NCBI GenBank assembly: GCA_003281285.1
Contig: QCCJ01000006.1
Location: forward strand, 1-38,216
Origin: Prochlorococcus sp. AG-347-K22
GTDB taxonomy: Bacteria; Cyanobacteriota; Cyanobacteriia; PCC-6307; Cyanobiaceae
Direction: 5' to 3'
DNA: 38,216 nucleotides
Numbering within the stretch: position 1 is the first letter of the stretch; each line of letters opens with the position of its first letter. Positions 25,748 to 35,161 of the stretch are shown here, piece after piece. The notes under the pieces were generated by a model that worked only from the letters and a program-made list of their open reading frames with translations, ran no database searches and was not told the origin of the DNA. The position numbers and the translations under genes were made by a program.

Positions 25748-27814
25748 ATGGCGGATACCAATGATAGAGAAAGTAGAAAATATAACATCACTGATAATGA
25801 AGATATGAACATTAACTATTGGATTAATGGACTTCTTACTTGGTGGAGTGGGTTCAGCTTAAGAACAAAGTTATTAGCCATAGCAACTCTTGTCGTAAGC
25901 CTCCTAATGACTGGAATTACTTTTTTTGCATTAAACAGTATTCAAAGAGACGCAGGTATGAATGATACTAGATATGCTCGAGATCTTGGCTTATTGTTAT
26001 CTGGGAATGTTACAGAATTAGTCGCTAATAATCAAAAAAAAGAAATTTCAAATGTAGCTGAAAAGTTTTGGAGATCAAGTAGAAACCTGCGTTATATATT
26101 CTTTACTGATGCTGAAGATATTGTTCAACTTGGGATACCGATCAGTGCAACACCAACAAGCTCAGACAGTCAGTTTCAGCTCACTCGAAAATTAAAACTA
26201 CCTTCAGAATTGAAGAAGAGACCACAATTCCCTTTGGTTAGGCAGCATGCGACACCTCAAGGTCAAGTAACAGATGTATTTGTCCCAATGCTGTGGAAAG
26301 GAAAATATCTTGGAACTTTAGCTTTGGGAGTCACCCCTAATAAAAAAGCACTGGCCAGTGCTGCCTTAACTAGAGAAGTAACCATTGCAGTTTTTATCTC
26401 TATTTGGGTTTTAGTAATACTTGGAGCTGTATTTAATGCACTGACAATTACAAGACCAGTCAGAGAACTAGTAAGAGGTGTTAGAGAAATTTCAAGAGGA
26501 AATTTTAAATCCAGAATTTCTTTACCAATGACAGGTGATCTAGGAGAACTCTTAAATGGATTTAACCGAATGGCAACACAGTTAGAAAATTATGATGAAG
26601 CTAATATAGAAGAGCTAAAAGCGGCACAAATCAAGCAGCAATCATTAATAGCTACAATGGCTGATGGTGCAATATTATTAGACTCACAAGGCAAGATTGT
26701 ACTTACTAATCCTACAGCAAAGAGATTATTTCGTTGGGAAGGAAGATTTCTAGAAGGTAAACATTTTTTAAATGAAATCCCAGAAATTTTATCCAACGAC
26801 TTACATACAAATATAGAATCTATTTTAAACAGGGAAAAGGAGAAGGACGATTTAAGATTCAGTTTAGGAGAACCGGCAAGAACCTTAAGAATTGTCTTGC
26901 AATCAGTCTTAGATACAAATAAAGTTGAATTAAAAGGAATTGCCGTGACAATCCAAGATTTAACTAGAGAAGTTGAACTTAACGCGGCACAAAATAGATT
27001 CATAAGCAATGTATCGCATGAATTAAGGACACCACTTTTTAATATCAAAAGTTATGTAGAGACCTTACATGATTTAAAAGATCAGCTGTCTGATGAAGAA
27101 CAAATAGAATTTTTGGGAATTGCAAATTCAGAGACTGATAGATTAACAAGACTGGTAAATGATGTATTAGATTTATCTAGATTGGAGTCTGGGAAAATTG
27201 TTCAGCTAGAGCAAATGGACATAAAACCAGCAATAGAACAGACTCTTAGAAATTATAGACTTAATGCTTCAGAAAAAAATGTATCATTAGCTCATGACAT
27301 AGAGGAAACTATTCCTCCAATTCTTGGAAATTTTGATTTACTTTTGCAGGTTTTTGATAATTTACTGGGAAATGGATTGAAATTTAGTCCAAAAAACAGC
27401 ACCCTTATTATAAGAGCATACACTTGGCCAGATTCCTGTCCTGCTCTCCCTCCAAGTATTAAAAATGATGCAGCCCCTCAATGTGAATTAGTTTCACCAC
27501 TTCCAAAAGTAAGAATTGAGATTGCTGATACTGGCTCAGGAATTTCTCAGGCTGATCAAGAAAAGATATTTGATCGTTTTTATAGAGTAGAAAATTCTGT
27601 TCATACTGAGCAAGGAACCGGTTTAGGTTTATCTATAGTGAGGGGCATAATTGAAAAACACGGTGGGGATATTCGTATGGCTAGTGAATTAGGTGTAGGA
27701 ACAACGTTTTGGTTTGATTTAGCCTTGGCACAATCTGATAAAGATGAATTATTGACAAAAGCTATTAATAATTCAGATTCTTTTTCAGGTTCTGAAATTA
27801 AAGAAATTATCTAA
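25748..27814 (+). CDS. nblS: Sensor histidine kinase NblS (Hik33/DspA type)
   Basis: This 688-residue membrane kinase is the conserved cyanobacterial sensor for high light, nutrient and cold stress. TM1 lies at about 42-62, an extracytoplasmic sensor part at 63-205, TM2 at about 208-232, and a HAMP domain from TRPVRELVRGVREISRGNF. A PAS-like domain follows from about 295 to 405 (LIATMADGAILLDSQGKIV). The HisKA helix has the phospho-acceptor His424 in SNVSHELRTPLFNIKS. The ATPase domain shows FDNLLGNGLKFSP (N box), IADTGSGIS and GTGLGLSIVRGI. Its known partner in other species is RpaB, which is not in the window. It lies 4 bases after purD, and its stop overlaps the kaiC stop by 4 bases. Confidence 0.93.
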   Translation: MADTNDRESRKYNITDNEDMNINYWINGLLTWWSGFSLRTKLLAIATLVVSLLMTGITFFALNSIQRDAGMNDTRYARDLGLLLSGNVTELVANNQKKEISNVAEKFWRSSRNLRYIFFTDAEDIVQLGIPISATPTSSDSQFQLTRKLKLPSELKKRPQFPLVRQHATPQGQVTDVFVPMLWKGKYLGTLALGVTPNKKALASAALTREVTIAVFISIWVLVILGAVFNALTITRPVRELVRGVREISRGNFKSRISLPMTGDLGELLNGFNRMATQLENYDEANIEELKAAQIKQQSLIATMADGAILLDSQGKIVLTNPTAKRLFRWEGRFLEGKHFLNEIPEILSNDLHTNIESILNREKEKDDLRFSLGEPARTLRIVLQSVLDTNKVELKGIAVTIQDLTREVELNAAQNRFISNVSHELRTPLFNIKSYVETLHDLKDQLSDEEQIEFLGIANSETDRLTRLVNDVLDLSRLESGKIVQLEQMDIKPAIEQTLRNYRLNASEKNVSLAHDIEETIPPILGNFDLLLQVFDNLLGNGLKFSPKNSTLIIRAYTWPDSCPALPPSIKNDAAPQCELVSPLPKVRIEIADTGSGISQADQEKIFDRFYRVENSVHTEQGTGLGLSIVRGIIEKHGGDIRMASELGVGTTFWFDLALAQSDKDELLTKAINNSDSFSGSEIKEII

Positions 27815-29340
27815 TTATTATCTATTCCTCTAAAAACATTTTGAACATTTTGATCAGGCACAACTCTGTGAGGAGCACCACTAAATATTTGTTCAAAATT
27901 AGAAAAAGAATCCCTTATTTCTGGGCCACTATTTGTAATGATAAATTCTCTTATTCTTTTATCATGCCATGATCCCCGCATTTTAAAAACATTTAAAGCT
28001 CGCGCCATCTCACCTTTTATTTCTACATATTGAAGCAACAATATGGTGTCTGTAATTGTTGAGATATGAGAATCAGTTATAGAATGACTTCCCATAAATT
28101 CTTCCGCAGTATTAGTAAAAAAGCCTGCTATTTCCTCTTGTTTTGTATAACCGGTAACAGCAATTACAAACTGTCTAAATGCATTCAAACTTACGCCTCT
28201 GGCTAATGCAGAGAGAGAATCAATTGCCATTCTTTTTGGTTTAAATTGATTAATTTGCGTTTTTATAATTTGTAAGTGATCCTCTAAACCAGTTGATTCA
28301 GGATATGCGCAAATTATTTTTAATAATCCATCACTTTCCATTTTTTCAAAATCTATACCCCAGCTCGTAGCATTCCTAAGCAATTGAGCCCTAGATTCTT
28401 CATATGCAAAAAGTATTGCTCTTTCATTATTGTTATAAGCATCTTCAACAAATTTCGATACAAGCATTGTTTTGCCCGTGCCAGTTGCTCCAGTGGCGAG
28501 AATAATGGAATCTTGAAAATATCCACCACCACACATATCATCAAGATCTTTAACTCCAGAGCTAATCCTAATATTTGATGATCTCTGTGTTAATCTCATT
28601 GCTCCTAAGGCAAACACACTTATTCCATCCATTCCCATAGTAAATGGATATTCACCTTTCATATGTACAGTACCTCTTAACTTCAGAACTTCTAGAGTTC
28701 TTCTTCTCTTCTCTGACTCAAGAACATTTCTTAATAAGACAACATTATCAGATACAAATTCTTCTACGCCATATCTAGCAATTGGTCCGTAATCATCCAC
28801 CCTTTCTGTAGTCATAACTGTTGTCACACCTATTTCTTTTAATCTTGCTATCAATCTAAATATTTCCCTCCTAACAACGTAAATAGCATCATACTGTTGA
28901 AAGACAGCAGTTATTGAATCTATTGCAACTCTTTTAGCTTTGTATTTTCTAATTGCATAACTAATTCTCTCAATTAGACCAGACAAGTCAAAGTTACCCG
29001 CCACATCTTGACCATCAGGATCAGGAGATGCGTCCAAAATAAAAAGTTTATTCTGATCAATTAATTCTTGTAAATCCCAACCAAAACTTGCGGCATTTCT
29101 AATAATATCTAAAGGTGATTCCTCAAATGTTACAAAGATTCCAGGCTCATCAAAATTACAAATTCCATGGTGTAAATATTGCAGAGAAAAAACAGTTTTA
29201 CCAGTTCCCGAGGTACCGCTTACTAGTGTACTTCGAGATACAGGCAAACCACCCCTACAAACATCATCAAAACCTTCAATTCCAGTTGGTAATTTTTGTA
29301 CTTGCATTTTATTTGATTTACCAAATTTCTTATCATTCAT
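27811..29340 (-). CDS. kaiC: Circadian clock ATPase/kinase KaiC
   Basis: KaiC has two RecA-like domains. CI has Walker A GTSGTGKT (residues 42-49) and catalytic Glu73/Glu74; CII has GATGTGKT (284-291) and Glu314/Glu315. The autophosphorylation pair in SHISTITD is Ser427 and Thr428, equal to Ser431/Thr432 of Synechococcus elongatus. The 509-residue protein ends RGIDNN, a few residues shorter than the 519-residue S. elongatus protein at the KaiA-binding tail. kaiA is absent here, so the phosphorylation cycle probably runs without it, as known for Prochlorococcus, where the clock acts more like an hourglass. kaiB precedes it by 64 bases on the same strand. Confidence 0.97.
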   Translation of the reverse strand: MNDKKFGKSNKMQVQKLPTGIEGFDDVCRGGLPVSRSTLVSGTSGTGKTVFSLQYLHHGICNFDEPGIFVTFEESPLDIIRNAASFGWDLQELIDQNKLFILDASPDPDGQDVAGNFDLSGLIERISYAIRKYKAKRVAIDSITAVFQQYDAIYVVRREIFRLIARLKEIGVTTVMTTERVDDYGPIARYGVEEFVSDNVVLLRNVLESEKRRRTLEVLKLRGTVHMKGEYPFTMGMDGISVFALGAMRLTQRSSNIRISSGVKDLDDMCGGGYFQDSIILATGATGTGKTMLVSKFVEDAYNNNERAILFAYEESRAQLLRNATSWGIDFEKMESDGLLKIICAYPESTGLEDHLQIIKTQINQFKPKRMAIDSLSALARGVSLNAFRQFVIAVTGYTKQEEIAGFFTNTAEEFMGSHSITDSHISTITDTILLLQYVEIKGEMARALNVFKMRGSWHDKRIREFIITNSGPEIRDSFSNFEQIFSGAPHRVVPDQNVQNVFRGIDNN

Positions 29341-29404
29341 AGTTTTGTACTAGTTAAACAAAAAATAAATTTTGAATTTTCTTAATTTTAAAGTTTTATT
29401 TTTA

Positions 29405-29725
29405 TTATTTATCTCCACTATATTCAGTTTCAGTTAATTCATCAAAAAGTAGATCTAAACCAATTAAAACTTTTTCTCTATCTGAGAGATCACCTATTAT
29501 TTTTCTTACAGGTGGCGGTAAAATTTTAGCTAAGGTTGGAGTGGCTAAAATTTTATCTTCTTCTGCAAGTTGTGGTTGCTTAAGTACATCAATAACTTTC
29601 AAAGCATAAACTCCTTTAAATTCATTTGCTAAAATTTCTCTTAAAGTATTTAAAGCTCTCATTGAATTGGGAGTATTTCCAGCAACATAGAGTTTTAAAA
29701 TATAGGTTTTTTTTCTTGCTGCCAT
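29405..29725 (-). CDS. kaiB: Circadian clock protein KaiB
   Basis: This 106-residue KaiB has the thioredoxin-like fold seen in [16 protein letters not shown] at the start and [21 protein letters not shown] in the second half. KaiB binds phosphorylated KaiC and, in species with KaiA, sequesters it. The length is close to the family's 102-107. It has a predicted promoter 42 bases upstream (29775-29803) and precedes kaiC, so the two genes are probably one unit. No kaiA lies between it and rplU. Confidence 0.97.
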   Translation of the reverse strand: MAARKKTYILKLYVAGNTPNSMRALNTLREILANEFKGVYALKVIDVLKQPQLAEEDKILATPTLAKILPPPVRKIIGDLSDREKVLIGLDLLFDELTETEYSGDK

Positions 29726-29774
29726 TGTTATAGTTCCTGAATTGATATAAAAGATTTAAAACAAACCTTGACTT

Positions 29775-29803
29775 ATTACACTACAAAATAAGAAAATAAA
29801 CAA
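29775..29803 (-). promoter_or_regulatory. Predicted kaiB promoter
   Basis: On the minus strand, TTGTTT (29803-29798) and TGTAAT (29780-29775) are spaced by 17 bases. Transcription would begin near 29768, about 42 bases before the kaiB ATG. The -35 box matches the consensus at 4 of 6 positions and the -10 box at 5 of 6. Confidence 0.45.
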
Positions 29804-29808
29804 ACAAT

Positions 29809-29814
29809 TATGAT
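29809..29814 (+). promoter_or_regulatory. Predicted -10 element of rplU
   Basis: TATGAT lies 54 bases before the rplU ATG. The transcript would begin near 29821, just before the leader hairpin at 29823-29851. No good -35 box is seen at the right spacing, which is common in this group, so the call is weak. It is divergent from the kaiB promoter. Confidence 0.4.
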
Positions 29815-29822
29815 TGCTCATT

Positions 29823-29851
29823 AGGCTTAATCAAATTATCAATTTGAGCCT
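29823..29851 (+). promoter_or_regulatory. Hairpin in the rplU leader
   Basis: AGGC and TCAAATT pair with AATTTGA and GCCT, giving 11 base pairs around a 3-base loop (ATC) and a 4-base bulge on the left arm. It ends 17 bases before the rplU ATG and would lie at the extreme 5' end of the mRNA. Ribosomal-protein leaders often hold autoregulatory sites, but no known family was matched. Confidence 0.45.
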
Positions 29852-29868
29852 GATAGCGTCTTTAAGAC

Positions 29869-30309
29869 ATGACAAATTCTAAAAACTCTTCAAACAATTC
29901 TTCAAAAAGTAATGAATTGTATGCAATAGCAGAAACTTCGGGTCAACAATTTTGGTTCGAAGTCAACAGATACTATGACATTGACAGGATAAATGCAAAG
30001 GAGAAAGATAAGATAACACTAGAAAAAGTTTTACTTTTAAAAGATAAAGACTCTATCACTGTTGGAAAACCTTATGTTAAAGATGCAAAAATTGAATTAG
30101 AAGTAGTTTCACATAAAAGAGATAAGAAAATTCTTGTATACAAAATGCGTCCGAAAAAAAAGACAAGAAGAAAGATGGGACACAGACAAGAACTTACAAG
30201 AGTTATGGTAAAATCTATTACAATAGGTAAGAGTACTCCTAAGTCTTCTTCTAAAAAGGAAACTGTTAAAAAGGAAACTAAACCAAAATCCGAAAAATCA
30301 ACAAATTAA
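29869..30309 (+). CDS. rplU: Ribosomal protein L21
   Basis: The L21 core runs from ELYAIAETSGQQFWFEVNRYYDIDRI (about residue 16) to RRKMGHRQELTRVMVKSI (about 120), part of the large subunit near 23S rRNA. At 146 residues it is longer than the roughly 103 of E. coli. The first 15 residues are Asn/Ser-rich, and the last 25 are a Lys/Ser/Thr-rich tail (KSSSKKETVKKETKPKSEKS). Such extensions are seen in cyanobacterial and plastid relatives. It is followed by rpmA after 9 bases, the usual L21-L27 pair. Confidence 0.95.
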   Translation: MTNSKNSSNNSSKSNELYAIAETSGQQFWFEVNRYYDIDRINAKEKDKITLEKVLLLKDKDSITVGKPYVKDAKIELEVVSHKRDKKILVYKMRPKKKTRRKMGHRQELTRVMVKSITIGKSTPKSSSKKETVKKETKPKSEKSTN

Positions 30310-30318
30310 ACACTTCTA

Positions 30319-30579
30319 ATGGCACATAAAAAAGGAACAGGTTCTACAAGAAACGGAAGAGATTCAAATTCTAAAAGATTGGGTGTGAAAGCTTATGGAG
30401 GAGAAAAAGTAACTGCTGGGTCAATTTTAATTCGCCAAAGAGGTACATCCTTTTTGCCGGGGATCAATGTCGGCAAAGGTAAAGATGACACTCTTTTTGC
30501 TCTCAAAGAAGGAACAGTAAGTTTCGAAAGCATTAAAAGAAATTTAAGAAATAGAAAAAGAGTTAATGTAGTTATCTAA
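30319..30579 (+). CDS. rpmA: Ribosomal protein L27
   Basis: This 86-residue protein begins [20 protein letters not shown], the flexible N-terminal arm that reaches the peptidyl-transferase centre. It continues with [23 protein letters not shown] and [14 protein letters not shown], all conserved. The length is typical. It is coupled to rplU by a 9-base gap. Its last 8 bases overlap the end of the opposite-strand methyltransferase gene. Confidence 0.97.
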   Translation: MAHKKGTGSTRNGRDSNSKRLGVKAYGGEKVTAGSILIRQRGTSFLPGINVGKGKDDTLFALKEGTVSFESIKRNLRNRKRVNVVI

Positions 30580-31312
30580 TTTTCTTATAAGCTCTTGTAG
30601 TTATAAGAATAGGATGAAATACTTCTAAAAAATTTGATTGAAGAGTCTCAAAAAACTTTGAAACGATTTGACTTTCATCGATATGAAACGGATATTCATT
30701 ATTATCTCCTTTGTAGAAATACCAATTGAATAGAGCAATAGAATTACTATCCATAATCTTACTGAAATTATTAATTTGAGAAGCTGGATCTGCAAGATGT
30801 TCCAAAACATCAAGACAAACAATCGTATCAAATTTCAATATTTGTGTATCTTGAATTGTCTTGCAAAAAGAAAGTTTTTTTTCAACTCCTAATTTCTTAG
30901 CCCGATATTCCACAAAATTTCTATTTGTTTGATTAATATCTACAAAAAAAACATGCTCAACTTTTGGAGACATAGCGTTAGCTAAGGCATGCGTGCCAAT
31001 ACCTCCTCCAAAATCCAAAACTAAATCTCTAGAAAATCTCTGCTGAAGTTTTAGAGTATCAGCGATGTAGTCTCTACTTGTGATATGCCAAGCAGCTAAA
31101 TCAGCTACATGCCTATCTCCTACAATCTCGGTATAAAAATCTGAAACATCATTCAAAGCATCCCCAGGATGTGAATTTGCCAAATTCATCTTTGCATTTG
31201 CAAGGAATTCATCCAAATCACATTCTCTAATAGATAAGTATTCCATTAAATGTGATTTCAAATTAAAAGCATTGTCACAAAACTCTTTTAAAATAAATTT
31301 ATTGTTTTTCAA
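30572..31312 (-). CDS. Class I SAM-dependent methyltransferase, substrate unknown
   Basis: This 246-residue protein has a Rossmann-type SAM-binding motif [15 protein letters not shown] (about residues 97-111). The second acidic strand [11 protein letters not shown] and the motif [13 protein letters not shown] (about 163-175) are typical of class I methyltransferases. An N-terminal helical part of about 90 residues (including [13 protein letters not shown]) precedes it. The substrate cannot be read; small-molecule or sugar methylation is possible. It converges on rpmA with an 8-base overlap and is divergent from truB, with 76 bases between. Confidence 0.75.
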   Translation of the reverse strand: MKNNKFILKEFCDNAFNLKSHLMEYLSIRECDLDEFLANAKMNLANSHPGDALNDVSDFYTEIVGDRHVADLAAWHITSRDYIADTLKLQQRFSRDLVLDFGGGIGTHALANAMSPKVEHVFFVDINQTNRNFVEYRAKKLGVEKKLSFCKTIQDTQILKFDTIVCLDVLEHLADPASQINNFSKIMDSNSIALFNWYFYKGDNNEYPFHIDESQIVSKFFETLQSNFLEVFHPILITTRAYKKIR

Positions 31313-31388
31313 TTTCTTACTCTAAATTTCCAATACCAAAATCATAGAATGGCTATAAATCTTTCTCAAAGTATTCTTAATATTCAAA

Positions 31389-32312
31389 ATGGAAACTAAA
31401 GATGGATTCATAGTAATTAATAAAGATACAGGATGTACATCTCATGATTGCGTTAAACAAATAAGGAAGTTACTAAATACAAAAAAGGTCGGGCATACAG
31501 GAACCCTTGATCCAGAAGTTATAGGAATATTACCTATAGCTGTAGGCAGTGCAACAAGATTTATTCAATATCTTCCTCAGGGTAAAACTTACATAGGACA
31601 AATTAAATTAGGGATAAGAACTAGCACTGATGATATTCACGGAGAAATAATTAATCAAAAAAGTTGGCCTAAAATCAGTGATGAAAAATTAGATCAATAC
31701 TTAAATAAGTTTAGAGGAATTATCAAACAAATTCCGCCTAAAGTATCTAGTGTGCACGTCAATGGTGAGAGAGCTTATAAAAAATCTTTAAGGAATGAAT
31801 TTTTTGAATTAGCACCAAGAGAAGTAAAAATAGACGAACTTATCTTAATGAAATGGGACCAAATAAACGGAATCATAGAAATGAAAATCAAATGTTCAGC
31901 TGGCACATATATAAGAGCACTTGCAAGAGATTTAGGAGAACTTCTTAATTCTGAAGGTTGCCTTCTACAACTAAAAAGAATTTCAGCTTGTGGCTTTGAT
32001 GAAGAAAACTCGATAAAAATATCTGATATCGAAAAGGAAAAAGGAAAAAAAAATTCAAAAAATTTCATTATTCCAACAATTTCTGCTCTTAATCACATTT
32101 CATCATTTGTCTTAAGTAATGAAGAACAAATCAATTTTTGGCAAACAGGAAGATCGATTAAAGTGGGTATTAATTATTTCAAGGAAAGCAAGTCCTTTGA
32201 TTTTAAAAACCCCATAAAAGTAATAGATAAAAAACAAACATTACTTGGAATAGGCTTCTTAAATAAAGAGCTATCTAATATAAATCCAAAATTAGTCCTT
32301 AATGCTAAATAA
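31389..32312 (+). CDS. truB: tRNA pseudouridine-55 synthase
   Basis: This 307-residue enzyme makes pseudouridine 55 in the T loop of tRNAs. The catalytic Asp41 is in [27 protein letters not shown] near the start, [10 protein letters not shown] in the middle and [16 protein letters not shown] are family motifs. The C-terminal part is like other TruB proteins, though not as conserved. The start ATG 31389 follows a 76-base gap. Its stop lies 3 bases from the stop of the SpoIID-like gene on the other strand. Confidence 0.94.
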   Translation: METKDGFIVINKDTGCTSHDCVKQIRKLLNTKKVGHTGTLDPEVIGILPIAVGSATRFIQYLPQGKTYIGQIKLGIRTSTDDIHGEIINQKSWPKISDEKLDQYLNKFRGIIKQIPPKVSSVHVNGERAYKKSLRNEFFELAPREVKIDELILMKWDQINGIIEMKIKCSAGTYIRALARDLGELLNSEGCLLQLKRISACGFDEENSIKISDIEKEKGKKNSKNFIIPTISALNHISSFVLSNEEQINFWQTGRSIKVGINYFKESKSFDFKNPIKVIDKKQTLLGIGFLNKELSNINPKLVLNAK

Positions 32313-32315
32313 CTT

Positions 32316-33491
32316 CTAAAGATAATCTTTTCTAAAAGGTTTAATCTGAACTCCCTTATAAAAATGCTTTAATATTCTTTCAGATTTTTGGCCTCTAGAC
32401 GCCAAATATTTTGCACCCCATTGACTCATTCCTACTCCATGTCCTGATCCTTGTCCAAAAACTATCAACCCTTTTTTTTGGAGAGTATTGTTGTTTAATT
32501 CTTCTTCAAAAAATTTAAATCTGACAAAAATACTGTTCAGGCCTAATCTTTTTCTAAAAGCTACCCCAGACATTTGATCAGAACCATAAGCCCCAATAAG
32601 TTTTAAATTTTTTACCCTCCCTGTACTTGTAATATCTAGAATCTCTATATTTTTTAAACCCCCAATCTTTGGAAATAAATTTATTAATTCATTACTCGAA
32701 ATTTTTTTTTGCCATCTAAATTTTGGATTATTTTTATCAAAATCTTTCACACTTGATAAATATGGATATTTATTCTTCCATACATCTTGACTATTTTCTG
32801 TCATTCCACCTGAGCTGCTATGAAACAAAGCATTAATTAATTTATTTTTATACGTTAAAACCAAAGATCTTGTACTTTTAACGGCCCTGATAGTTTTATA
32901 AGTTCTTGACTCCAAGCCATTATAGACTTGATTTTTCTGGGTTGAATCTATATCAAATAAATTATTTCCCTTTTGCTTTAAAGCATAAGTTCTAGAGGCA
33001 ATTGCTTGTGCCTTTAATGCTTCAATAGGCCATTTTGTTGGCATTTCTGAACCCACTACGCTATTAAGATATTTTTCTATTCCTAAAACATTTACTACCA
33101 GTATTTCGGAGTCAAGTACAAAGAGATTAAGCTTACCAGCATATCTCTTCTGACCTACCCATATACCTCTTCCATCAGAAGAACTCACTTGAAATTGTTG
33201 ATTACTTTTTAAGTCATATTTTTTTTGTTTATTCTTATCAAAATATAAAATTTTTCTATTTTTATCATTTTTCAAAGTTAAGCCTTTTATTCTTTTGCTT
33301 GAAAATAATTTCCCCTCTATTGTTAAAGGAATTGATCTATCTGATCTGATCCTTAAATTGTTATTTTTTGATATCAGAACTCTAATTATTGGCTCTCTCG
33401 ATGCAAAAACACTTTCACTCTGAAAAACACAAATAAATAAAATACTTATCAGGCAACATTTACTATAGTTATTTTTAAATTTAAGTATCAC
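32316..33491 (-). CDS. SpoIID/LytB-domain protein, exported
   Basis: This 391-residue protein has an N-terminal signal-like segment (CCLISILFICVFQSESVFAS, about residues 12-31). The C-terminal two thirds match the SpoIID/LytB domain: VLGIEKYLNSVVGSEMPTKWPIEALKAQAIASRTYAL (about 135-172), FHSSSGGMTENSQDVW and GSGHGVGMSQWGAKYLA. SpoIID is a lytic transglycosylase, with the catalytic Glu in GSEMP visible here. The cyanobacterial relatives are non-sporulating, so the role is probably in peptidoglycan remodelling (inference). It meets truB with a 3-base gap. Confidence 0.88.
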   Translation of the reverse strand: MILKFKNNYSKCCLISILFICVFQSESVFASREPIIRVLISKNNNLRIRSDRSIPLTIEGKLFSSKRIKGLTLKNDKNRKILYFDKNKQKKYDLKSNQQFQVSSSDGRGIWVGQKRYAGKLNLFVLDSEILVVNVLGIEKYLNSVVGSEMPTKWPIEALKAQAIASRTYALKQKGNNLFDIDSTQKNQVYNGLESRTYKTIRAVKSTRSLVLTYKNKLINALFHSSSGGMTENSQDVWKNKYPYLSSVKDFDKNNPKFRWQKKISSNELINLFPKIGGLKNIEILDITSTGRVKNLKLIGAYGSDQMSGVAFRKRLGLNSIFVRFKFFEEELNNNTLQKKGLIVFGQGSGHGVGMSQWGAKYLASRGQKSERILKHFYKGVQIKPFRKDYL

Positions 33492-33579
33492 TTTGTTTAA
33501 AAACAGATGCTTAATTTGCCTAAGTTTGACTAAAAGTCTAAATTTAATCCAGATATAACAATAAAAATATCATAAATAA

Positions 33580-34518
33580 GTGAATATCACCTTCTTAGGA
33601 ACAAGCTCAGGTGTCCCATCCTTAACGAGAAATGTTTCTTCCCTAGCACTTAAATTATCACAGTCATCAGAAGTTTGGCTTTTTGATTGCGGAGAAGGAA
33701 CGCAACATCAAATAATGAAAAGCAATATTAAATCTTCACAAATCAAGAAAATATTTATTACTCATATGCATGGTGATCATATTTATGGTTTGCCTGGACT
33801 TTTAGCTACCTTAGGTTTATCAGGAAATAGTGAGGGTATTCAAATTTACGGTCCTTCAGGGTTACGAAGTTTTATAGATTCGGCACTTAAAAGTAGTTTT
33901 TGCAAATTGTCTTTTCCATTACATTTCGTGGAAGTTGAAAATTTTGCATCAGAAAATAAAATTCTATTTGAAAACAAAAAAATAAAAGTAAATTGTGCCT
34001 GCCTTAAACATAAAATACCTGCTTATGGTTATAGGGTAAGTGAAAAAGATAAGCCAGGCATATTTGATATCAAAAAAGCAGAGTCTCTAAAAATAGCCCC
34101 TGGACCAATTTATTCAGAACTGCAACAAGGTAAAAAAGTCGTATTAGCTGATGGTAGGACATTCGATGGGAAAGAATTCTGTGGACCTCCTAGAAAAGGT
34201 GAAAGTTTTGTTTATTGCACAGATACAGTATTTAGCGAATCAGCTGTTTCACTATCAAAAAATGCCGATTTACTAGTACATGAATCGACTTTTTCAGAGG
34301 TGGATGAAAGCATGGCCTACGAAAAATTACATTCCACAACAATCATGGCTGCCAAAACAGCATTATTATCTAACACAAAAAAATTAATTATTACTCATTT
34401 AAGTCCAAGATACACCAATAAAAATGCAATCACGCCAAGCGATTTGCTTAAAGAGGCTCAAAAAGTCTTTCCGAATACTGAACTTGCAAAAGATTTTCTA
34501 ACGGCAGAAATAAAATAA
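33580..34518 (+). CDS. rnz: Ribonuclease Z
   Basis: This 312-residue metallo-beta-lactamase-fold enzyme trims the 3' ends of tRNA precursors. The metal motif is THMHGDH (His62, His64, Asp66, His67). FLGTSSGVPSLTRNVS at the start and the later segments YCTDT, HESTF and LIITHLSPRY are normal. The proline-rich exosite GPPRKGESF is at the expected place. It starts at GTG 33580 and there is no earlier ATG in frame. The tRNA-Gly gene in this window does not encode CCA, which makes 3' trimming relevant. Confidence 0.94.
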   Translation: MNITFLGTSSGVPSLTRNVSSLALKLSQSSEVWLFDCGEGTQHQIMKSNIKSSQIKKIFITHMHGDHIYGLPGLLATLGLSGNSEGIQIYGPSGLRSFIDSALKSSFCKLSFPLHFVEVENFASENKILFENKKIKVNCACLKHKIPAYGYRVSEKDKPGIFDIKKAESLKIAPGPIYSELQQGKKVVLADGRTFDGKEFCGPPRKGESFVYCTDTVFSESAVSLSKNADLLVHESTFSEVDESMAYEKLHSTTIMAAKTALLSNTKKLIITHLSPRYTNKNAITPSDLLKEAQKVFPNTELAKDFLTAEIK

Positions 34519-34550
34519 ACTGCAACAGTTCGTGAGAAGAAGGGTCGCAA

Positions 34551-35153
34551 ATGACCAACCCATGGAATAATAGTCATAGGTTTTCTATATTGATGTTGAT
34601 CGAAATGGTTTCTATTTTTTCATCACTTAAGAAGTCTTTCAAAAGAGTTCTTATTTTTCTTCCGTTAATTGTTGGTTTACTTATTAATCCAATCTCTGCC
34701 AACGCACTATATCCTAGTGATCCTTCATCAGTTGACGTACTAAAAGATGATCTTCATGGTGCTGACCTTCATAATACTGAATATGTAAAATATGATTTAT
34801 CAAATCAAGATTTAGGAGAAGCGAATCTTCAAGGAGCATATATGAGCGTTACAACTGCAAAAAACTCTAGTTTTAAAGGAGCCAATATGAAGGACCTTAT
34901 TGCATATGCAACACGCTTTGATAATGCTGATTTTACAGATGCAAATCTTACTAATGGAGAGCTAATGAAAAGTGTTTTTGATGGAGCAATTATTGATGGA
35001 GCAGACTTTACTGATGCAAACCTTGATTTAAAAACAAGAAAATCTCTTTGCGAAAGAGCGACAGGTACCAATTCACAAACAGGAGTAAATACAGTCGACA
35101 GCCTAGAATGTTCTGGCTTAAGAGGTTATACTCCTCCTAAACCAAAAGCTTAA
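34551..35153 (+). CDS. Exported pentapeptide-repeat protein
   Basis: This 200-residue protein has an N-terminal signal sequence with core RVLIFLPLIVGLLINPIS and a cleavage-like ANA (residues 50-52), so the mature form begins near LYPSDPS. It has A(D/N)LxX pentapeptide repeats from about 67 to 160 (DLHGADLHNTEYVKYDLSNQ, FTDANLTNGELMKS), forming a right-handed beta-helix. The C-terminus has two cysteines (SLCERAT and LECSG) that could pair. It may be a lumenal pentapeptide protein; the role is unknown. ATG 34551 has AAGG 8 bases ahead; ATG 34605 would give a more usual signal-peptide start. A strong terminator follows at 35189-35215. Confidence 0.85.
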   Translation: MTNPWNNSHRFSILMLIEMVSIFSSLKKSFKRVLIFLPLIVGLLINPISANALYPSDPSSVDVLKDDLHGADLHNTEYVKYDLSNQDLGEANLQGAYMSVTTAKNSSFKGANMKDLIAYATRFDNADFTDANLTNGELMKSVFDGAIIDGADFTDANLDLKTRKSLCERATGTNSQTGVNTVDSLECSGLRGYTPPKPKA

Positions 35154-35161
35154 TATTAAAT

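Noticed and set aside
26590..27048. Open frame of 152 codons on the minus strand within nblS
   Set aside because: It is antisense to the PAS and HisKA parts of nblS, with Ser/Leu-rich composition typical of shadow frames in AT-rich DNA.
29726..29868. Remnant of kaiA between kaiB and rplU
   Set aside because: The 143 bases are taken up by predicted promoters and the rplU leader, and no kaiA-like peptide was read in any frame.
34518..34530. Small hairpin AACTG-CAA-CAGTT after rnz
   Set aside because: It has five base pairs and no T tract, so it does not support a terminator call.
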